Assembly (NCBI GenBank): GCA_012515725.1
Contig: JAAYXU010000175.1
Location: 1-10,634 of the forward strand
Direction of reading: 5' to 3'
DNA: 10,634 nucleotides
Source of the DNA: Clostridiales bacterium
Lineage (GTDB): Bacteria; Bacillota; Clostridia; Christensenellales; UMGS416
The notes beneath the pieces were generated by a model. The model was not told the DNA's origin. It did not search any database and worked only from the letters and a program-made list of their open reading frames with translations. This document shows, in pieces, positions 7,462 to 10,634 of the stretch. A program made the translations under genes and the position numbers. Positions within the stretch are counted from its first letter, which is position 1. The number at the start of each line of letters is the position of its first letter.

Positions 7462-7505
7462 GGTACCTTTCTGCCTTGATGCAGAAAGGTACCAAAGAAA
7501 TCAAG
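7462..7505. repeat. Perfect 13-bp palindrome with possible pseudoknot
   Basis: GGTACCTTTCTGC (7462-7474) and its exact reverse complement (7481-7493) flank a 6-nt loop, CTTGAT (7475-7480). Downstream, ATCAAG (7500-7505) is an exact complement of the loop, so the RNA could form an H-type pseudoknot. There is no T-run after the stem, so it is not a standard terminator. It could be a palindromic intergenic repeat or a structured 3' RNA element of the spoIIE transcript. Confidence 0.75.
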
Positions 7506-7722
7506 ATGTTTCAAGTCGGCCTCCGGCACTAAAATCAACGAGCTGATAATGAGAAACAAGAATTACTGCTTTGATTTTAATGCCGGGACGAGAACAGCCC
7601 TCCTTCGCGTATGCTGCGGCTTCGCCTCCGCCGTCTCCGGATCCGGCACTAAACATTGATTTGCTTACTATTCTTATAAAATACCACTATTTCGATGTTT
7701 AGTGCCGGACCGATGAAACATC
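7505..7722. repeat. Nested inverted-repeat element with shared CCGGCACTAAA ends
   Basis: The outer ends are gapped inverted copies: GATGTTTCA...TCGG...TCCGGCACTAAA from 7505 rightward, mirrored from 7722 leftward. Inside are two sub-palindromes. Module A has arms CCGGCACTAAAATCAA (7523-7538) and TTGATTTTAATGCCGG (7571-7586) with one mismatch. Module B has perfect 15-bp arms (7642-7656 and 7695-7709) built on TCCGGCACTAAACAT. Both loops are AT-rich and 32-38 bp long. The four related ends in alternating orientation suggest a MITE-like element, or two insertions of one small element. No transposase or clear target-site duplication is seen. Confidence 0.65.
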
Positions 7723-7765
7723 GGGGAACGTTATTTAGAGTACGGGCGACGCGGGCGTCTCCCCG

Positions 7766-7801
7766 CTGCGATCAGGCTCAGCATCAGAACGCAGTATTTT
7801 T
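7766..7801 (+). terminator. Weak terminator-like hairpin
   Basis: CTGCG (7766-7770) pairs with CGCAG (7790-7794) and is followed by TATTTTT (7795-7801). The loop is 19 nt and the stem only 5 bp, so this is a marginal call. It does not follow any gene directly. Confidence 0.2.
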
Positions 7802-7855
7802 CTCATGTACCAATTGAAGAATGTACTACTCATCAGCTTGATCTGTAGTCGGGGT

Positions 7856-8024
7856 CCGGGGGTCTTGAAGCGCCCTGCGGCTCGCCTGCCACAAAGTCGC
7901 AGCGCAAGCTTCCGAAGGCCGCCATGGTATCATCGGCGTAAGCCACCATGGCGGCCGAGGGGTTAGCGGAAAGCGCCGACTTTGGGGCCAGAGACGCAGG
8001 TCCCCGGCGCTTCTCGACCCCCGG
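7856..8024. repeat. 169-bp imperfect palindrome with 19-bp inverted ends
   Basis: The terminal arms 7856-7874 and 8006-8024 are inverted copies matching at 17 of 19 positions (inner ends GAAGCGCC and GGCGCTTC). At the centre are perfect 12-bp arms, GGCCGCCATGGT (7917-7928) and ACCATGGCGGCC (7945-7956), around a 16-nt loop. Intermediate pairing, such as AAAGTCG near 7894 with CGACTTT near 7978, suggests one long branched hairpin. This could be a palindromic repeat element or a structured RNA. An incidental 70-codon minus-strand frame (7833-8045) runs through it. Confidence 0.65.
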
Positions 8025-8056
8025 GTTTTTGGGCACTTTTTTCAAAAAAGTGCCAT
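7995..8056. repeat. Box-plus-hairpin repeat, copy 1
   Basis: The box CGCTTCTCGACCCCCGGG (8008-8025) is followed by TTTTT and a palindrome with 11-bp arms, GGCACTTTTTT (8032-8042) and AAAAAAGTGCC (8044-8054), then AT. The box overlaps the right arm of the 169-bp palindrome, whose left arm is an inverted copy of it. The hairpin is self-complementary and could act on either strand, but it is not followed by a T-run. Confidence 0.75.
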
Positions 8057-8094
8057 CCGTTAAGCCTATATTACTGCTGTGCTAAGAGGGTAAT

Positions 8095-8152
8095 CCCAGA
8101 TTCCCGACGCTTCTCGACCCCCGGGGTTTGGGCACTTTTATAAAAGTGCCAT
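8095..8152. repeat. Box-plus-hairpin repeat, copy 2
   Basis: This is the same arrangement exactly 100 bp downstream of copy 1. The box CGCTTCTCGACCCCCGGG (8108-8125) is identical over 18 bp, then GTTTG leads to the perfect 20-bp palindrome at 8131-8150 (GGCACTTTTA and its complement), again followed by AT. About 13 bp upstream of the box is also similar between copies. The hairpin is two bases shorter in the T/A tract. Confidence 0.75.
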
Positions 8153-8217
8153 AAATAAGAAAGCTTATTAATTTACGCTCAAATAGCGCTAAACAGATAA
8201 ATGCCGGTAAGTAAATA

Positions 8218-8291
8218 CTGCCGTCCTGGCAGCTGGCGACTCCTTTTCATACGCGTCGCCGGGCGCACTCGCCAAAAGAACGGCGGCGTTC
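8218..8291. repeat. Cluster of three consecutive short hairpins
   Basis: In order: CTGCC/GGCAG (8218-8222 and 8228-8232, 5-nt loop), GGCGAC/GTCGCC (8235-8240 and 8255-8260, 14-nt loop) and GAACG/CGTTC (8278-8282 and 8287-8291, 4-nt loop). All are perfect but short. The compact layout could be a structured RNA in either orientation or another intergenic repeat. I recognise no known riboswitch core in it. Confidence 0.4.
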
Positions 8292-8343
8292 CGTAGGCCA
8301 ACCGAAAAATTTTCAGTCTGAACGTGCATTTTGGACGTGTTGG

Positions 8344-8365
8344 TCCAGTTTTTTCGCTGGATTTT
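8344..8365 (+). terminator. Weak hairpin with T-run upstream of the Lrp-family gene
   Basis: TCCAG (8344-8348) pairs with CTGGA (8357-8361) around an 8-nt T-rich loop, followed by TTTT and further T-rich sequence. A 5-bp stem is marginal. It would end plus-strand transcription from the repeat region before the Lrp promoter. Confidence 0.25.
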
Positions 8366-8423
8366 CGTTTTACCATATTTTTGAGGGTATTTAGCCAAAG
8401 GTCTTTATTTCTTGTTTTTTGAG

Positions 8424-8432
8424 TGCTATGAT
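8424..8432 (+). promoter_or_regulatory. Extended -10 promoter of the Lrp-family gene
   Basis: TGCTATGAT is an extended -10 element (TG, one base, then TATGAT at 8427-8432). The best -35 candidate, TTTATT at 8404-8409 with a 17-bp spacer, is weak, as is common with extended -10 promoters. The start codon is about 25 nt downstream of the likely transcript start. The site lies just after AT-rich sequence at the end of the repeat interval. Confidence 0.5.
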
Positions 8433-8463
8433 GAACCTGCGGAAGTGACGCGGGGGGATTGCG

Positions 8464-8913
8464 ATGGACGCCGTAGACAGGAAAATTCTCAACTGCCTTC
8501 GGGAAAACGCGCGTATGAACGCGTCGGTTATCGGCGAGCGCGTCAGCATGTCGGTATCAGCGGTCATCGAGCGCATCAGGAAACTCGAGGCCTCGGGCGT
8601 CATCAGGCAGTATACCGTTGTGCTCAACCCCAAGCGCATAGGCAAGGACATATGCGCGTTCATACTCGTCAGCTTCGAGCATCCCCGCTATAACGACAGC
8701 TTCATCGAAAGCGTCGCCAGCCTTGCCCAGATCACCGAGTGCCACTATATTACCGGGGATTTCGATTTCATGCTCAAGGTCATGACCGGAACCACCGAGG
8801 AACTGACCGGCATCATCAATTCCATCAAATGCATGAAGGGCGTATCCTCTACCCGGACGCTGGTCGTGCTGTCCACGACCAAGAACGAGCTTTCGCCTCT
8901 GCCCGACGCGTAA
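8464..8913 (+). CDS. Lrp/AsnC-family transcriptional regulator
   Basis: A 149-aa DNA-binding regulator of the feast/famine family, which usually forms dimers to octamers and senses amino acids or related small molecules. The N-terminal winged helix-turn-helix occupies about residues 2-50: DAVDRKILNCLRENARMN, then IGERVSMS and the recognition stretch SAVIERIRKLEASGVI ending in RQYTVVLNP. The C-terminal RAM ligand-binding domain (about residues 62-140) has the typical GDFDFMLKV (Gly98, Asp101). The ATG at 8464 follows a GGGGGG tract at 8452-8457. It is full length and intact. It lies 73 nt upstream of pntAA on the same strand, so transhydrogenase genes and its own promoter are candidate targets; the effector cannot be read from sequence. 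Confidence 0.92.
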   Translation: MDAVDRKILNCLRENARMNASVIGERVSMSVSAVIERIRKLEASGVIRQYTVVLNPKRIGKDICAFILVSFEHPRYNDSFIESVASLAQITECHYITGDFDFMLKVMTGTTEELTGIINSIKCMKGVSSTRTLVVLSTTKNELSPLPDA

Positions 8914-8956
8914 GCGCCGAGACTGCCCGGCTTACTTTGTTTACGCTACTCAGTAC

Positions 8957-8962
8957 TATAAA
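8957..8962 (+). promoter_or_regulatory. Possible promoter -10 for the pnt genes
   Basis: TATAAA at 8957-8962 lies in an AT-rich patch between the regulator stop and the pntAA ribosome binding site. No -35 hexamer at 16-18 bp spacing is convincing (TTGTTT at 8937-8942 is too close). The pnt genes may be read from this site, from the regulator promoter, or from both. The patch is also the natural place for an Lrp-type operator, but I see no clear palindrome. Confidence 0.35.
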
Positions 8963-8986
8963 ATAACAGATATGGGAGATGTGTCT

Positions 8987-10147
8987 ATGATTATCGGCAT
9001 TCCAAAGGAGATCATGCGCGGAGAGCGGCGGGTCGCGGCCACTGCGGAAACCGTGGCGGCGATGATAGACGACGGTGCTACCGTGCTGGTCGAGCGGTCG
9101 GCCGGAGAAGGGGCGCTCATTCCCGACGAGCGGTATGTAGCGTCCGGGGCGCGCGTGGTTGACGACCCGGCGGCGCTCTACGCGGCCGCCGATGTGATAC
9201 TCAAGGTCAAGGAGCCCCTCTACAACGAGTCGCTGGGCTGCCATGAGATCGAGCTCATGCGTCCGGGGCAGACGCTCATCACGTTCATCCATCCGGCGTC
9301 CCCGGCAAATCACCAAATGGTGCGCGAAATGGCCGCACGGGGCATCACAGGGCTTACGCTGGACGGTGTGCCCCGCATTTCCCGCGCCCAGAGCATGGAC
9401 GCGCTCACATCGATGTCTACCTGCGCCGGTTACAAGGGTATGCTGATGGCGGCCTCGGATCTTTCCCGCTTCATGCCCCAGATATTCAGCGCCGCCGGGT
9501 CGATCGCGCCCAGCCGTGCGCTCATTATCGGGGCCGGTGTGGCTGGACTGCAGGCCATCGCGACCGCCAAGCGCCTGGGCGCAGCGGTATTCGCCGCCGA
9601 CATCCGTCCGGCCGCCGCCGAGCAGGCGCGCTCGCTGGGAGCCCGCATCATCGAGACCGGCGTGCCTGAGGACGTGGCCGTCGGCCAAGGCGGGTACGCG
9701 AATCCGCTTCCCGAGCGGTGGCTGCTGCGTGAGCGTGAGGCGCTTGCCGAGGCCGTGGCCGGCATGGACGTCGTGTTCTGCTCAGCGCTCGTGCCCGGCA
9801 GACTGGCTCCGGTGCTCATCACCGACGAAATGGTGGCCGCGATGACGCCGGGCTCGGTGATCGTAGACATATCGATCGATCAGGGCGGCAACTGCGCCGC
9901 GACCGTGCCGGGCGAACGGGCGCAGCGGCACGGCGTTATTGTCGAGGGCATCAAGAACATACCCGGTATGCTGCCCGTCAGCTCGACGTTCATGTTTGCC
10001 AAGAACGTGCTCAGCCTGCTACGGTACCTGACGCATGACGGAAAAATCGCGCTCGACCGCAGCGACGAGATCGTATCGGGTATATTGACGACCTGTGACG
10101 GTGAAATCGTACACGCCGGGGCCAGGGAGGCCATGGGGCTTAAGTAA
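8987..10147 (+). CDS. pntAA: NAD(P) transhydrogenase subunit alpha part 1 (NAD-binding domain I)
   Basis: The peripheral, cytoplasmic NAD(H)-binding domain of proton-translocating transhydrogenase, which exchanges hydride between NADH and NADP+ driven by the proton gradient. ATG 8987 (386 aa, MIIGIPKEI) is preferred over ATG 8972 because GGGAG at 8974-8978 gives proper spacing and the family starts at this point. Landmarks are the N-terminal IGIPKE...RVAAT, RAQSMDAL (133-140), the nucleotide loop GAGVAG (182-187) with Asp205 ending the second strand as expected for NAD, and SVIVDISIDQGGNC. Alanine dehydrogenase is a homologue and often sits beside Lrp genes. It is excluded by the RISRAQSMDALTSM stretch, the YTVPGE-like ATVPGE region and the following pntAB and pntB. 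Confidence 0.93.
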   Translation: MIIGIPKEIMRGERRVAATAETVAAMIDDGATVLVERSAGEGALIPDERYVASGARVVDDPAALYAAADVILKVKEPLYNESLGCHEIELMRPGQTLITFIHPASPANHQMVREMAARGITGLTLDGVPRISRAQSMDALTSMSTCAGYKGMLMAASDLSRFMPQIFSAAGSIAPSRALIIGAGVAGLQAIATAKRLGAAVFAADIRPAAAEQARSLGARIIETGVPEDVAVGQGGYANPLPERWLLREREALAEAVAGMDVVFCSALVPGRLAPVLITDEMVAAMTPGSVIVDISIDQGGNCAATVPGERAQRHGVIVEGIKNIPGMLPVSSTFMFAKNVLSLLRYLTHDGKIALDRSDEIVSGILTTCDGEIVHAGAREAMGLK

Positions 10148-10163
10148 GATTGGGGAGGCCGCT

Positions 10164-10454
10164 ATGCATCCGCTTATACTCATTGGTATATTCGTAGCCG
10201 CCGCGCTTATAGGATACCGGCTCATCGGAAAGGTGCCAAGCCTGCTGCACACGCCGCTCATGTCGGGCATGAACGCGCTTTCGGGCATCACGCTGCTGGG
10301 GGCGCTGACCGCGACAGGCGCGGCGATGCAAACCGGCAGCCGTGCGCTGGGCGGCGTCGCGGTATTTCTGGCGATGGTCAACGTCGCGGGCGGCTTTGGC
10401 GTAACGCACCGTATGCTGCGCATGTTCAGAGGCAGGGAGGACCGCGAGCGATGA
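10164..10454 (+). CDS. pntAB: NAD(P) transhydrogenase subunit alpha part 2 (membrane)
   Basis: A 96-aa integral membrane subunit, equivalent to the C-terminal membrane part of E. coli PntA and split off as in the three-gene Rhodospirillum rubrum arrangement. It forms part of the proton channel with PntB. Three hydrophobic segments are seen (about residues 3-21, 38-56, 62-80). HTPLMSGMNALSG (29-41) and GGFGVTHRMLRMF (76-88) match the family closely. ATG 10164 has GGGGAGG at 10152-10158; the longer frame starting at 10095 lies inside pntAA and has no such site. It begins 16 nt after pntAA and its stop overlaps pntB by 4 nt. Confidence 0.94.
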   Translation: MHPLILIGIFVAAALIGYRLIGKVPSLLHTPLMSGMNALSGITLLGALTATGAAMQTGSRALGGVAVFLAMVNVAGGFGVTHRMLRMFRGREDRER

Positions 10455-10634
10455 GCGACGGATTGTATTACGCGCTGTGCGGCGCGCTGACGCTGGGCGT
10501 ACTTGCGGGAATAGCGATGATGGGCAGCGTGCGCTGGGCGGCGGCCGGAAATCTGCTGTCTGCAGGGTGCGTCGCGGCGGCGATCGCGCTGACGCTGTGG
10601 CGCGGCGGGATTATAGGCGACACGCTCCTGTGGA
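10451..10634 (+). CDS. pntB: NAD(P) transhydrogenase subunit beta, N-terminal part (cut by window edge)
   Basis: The start of the beta subunit, which carries most of the transmembrane helices and the NADP(H)-binding domain III. Only 61 codons are present: MSDGLYYALCGALTLGVLAG and onward, two hydrophobic segments separated by SVRWAAAGNLLSAG, matching the first helices of PntB. The call rests on this pattern and on position: its ATG overlaps the pntAB stop (ATGA), the order pntAA-pntAB-pntB is conserved, and a beta subunit is required for function. The domain III motifs are beyond the window. Confidence 0.88.
   Translation, partial: MSDGLYYALCGALTLGVLAGIAMMGSVRWAAAGNLLSAGCVAAAIALTLWRGGIIGDTLLW

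Larger units (their letters stand above)
7365..8463. other. Gene-free, repeat-dense interval between spoIIE and the Lrp-family gene
   Basis: About 1.1 kb without a coding sequence I can support. It is more AT-rich and uneven in composition than its surroundings. It consists largely of direct and inverted repeats, listed individually below: tandem copies, perfect palindromes, nested inverted repeats and repeated hairpin boxes. The few open frames inside (for example minus strand 7833-8045) follow the palindromes and have no recognisable domain. There is no transposase. The most economical reading is a landing site for several small non-autonomous repeat elements; some could be transcribed as structured RNA. 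Confidence 0.6.

Noticed and set aside
7833..8045. 70-codon minus-strand open frame as a small protein gene
   Set aside because: It runs through a long palindrome, starts within the GGCACTTTTTT hairpin, has no clear ribosome binding site, and shows no domain I recognise.
7365..8463. CRISPR array or transposon gene in the repeat interval
   Set aside because: The repeats are palindromic modules of different types, without regularly spaced identical units and unique spacers, and no transposase, integrase or cas-like frame is seen.
8849..9688. Minus-strand frame (279 codons) opposite the regulator and pntAA
   Set aside because: It is antisense to two well-supported genes, with no recognisable motifs and no start signals.
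8987..10147. Alanine dehydrogenase instead of PntAA
   Set aside because: The N-terminus and nucleotide-binding fold are shared, but RISRAQSMDALTSM, the GGNC...VPGE region and the downstream pntAB and pntB identify a transhydrogenase alpha subunit.

Overview
The window is from the chromosome of a GC-rich, endospore-forming Firmicute, most likely a Clostridia-type gut or anaerobic lineage. The evidence is a full-length SpoIIE (a protein of endospore formers), strong GGAGG ribosome binding sites, a consensus sigma-A type promoter, and GC-rich codon use in every gene. The sequence alone does not name the genus.

Layout. Positions 1-182 hold no gene I recognise. From a clear promoter at 183-210 runs a tight four-gene operon: aspS of the archaeal/Deinococcus AspRS2 type (295-1608), gatC (1625-1912), gatA (1923-3407) and gatB (3404-4852). 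Together they form the indirect route to Asn-tRNA: a relaxed-specificity AspRS charges Asp onto tRNA-Asn, and GatCAB amidates it to Asn-tRNA-Asn. GatCAB can also serve Gln-tRNA-Gln if GluRS is non-discriminating. A hairpin near 4889-4921 closes the operon. Next is spoIIE (4965-7364), the membrane-anchored PP2C phosphatase that activates sigma-F in the forespore.

Positions 7365-8463 (about 1.1 kb) hold no convincing gene. This stretch is densely packed with repeats: a 39-bp tandem duplication, a KpnI-site palindrome with a possible pseudoknot, two nested inverted-repeat modules sharing a CCGGCACTAAA end, a ~170-bp imperfect palindrome, two GGCACTTTT hairpins exactly 100 bp apart that share an upstream box, and a cluster of three hairpins. 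It looks like an accumulation site for small non-autonomous intergenic repeats.

The right end holds an Lrp/AsnC-family regulator (8464-8913) and then the three-gene proton-translocating NAD(P) transhydrogenase, pntAA (8987-10147), pntAB (10164-10454) and pntB (10451 to the window edge, truncated). The regulator is codirectional and adjacent, so it may control transhydrogenase expression, but that is inference.

All genes are on the plus strand. The coding regions belong to well-known families. The less explained material is the repeat interval, a hairpin at the very 5' end of the aspS-gatCAB transcript, and a mixed specificity signature in the AspRS anticodon-binding domain. I see no CRISPR array, defence system, transposase, tRNA or rRNA.
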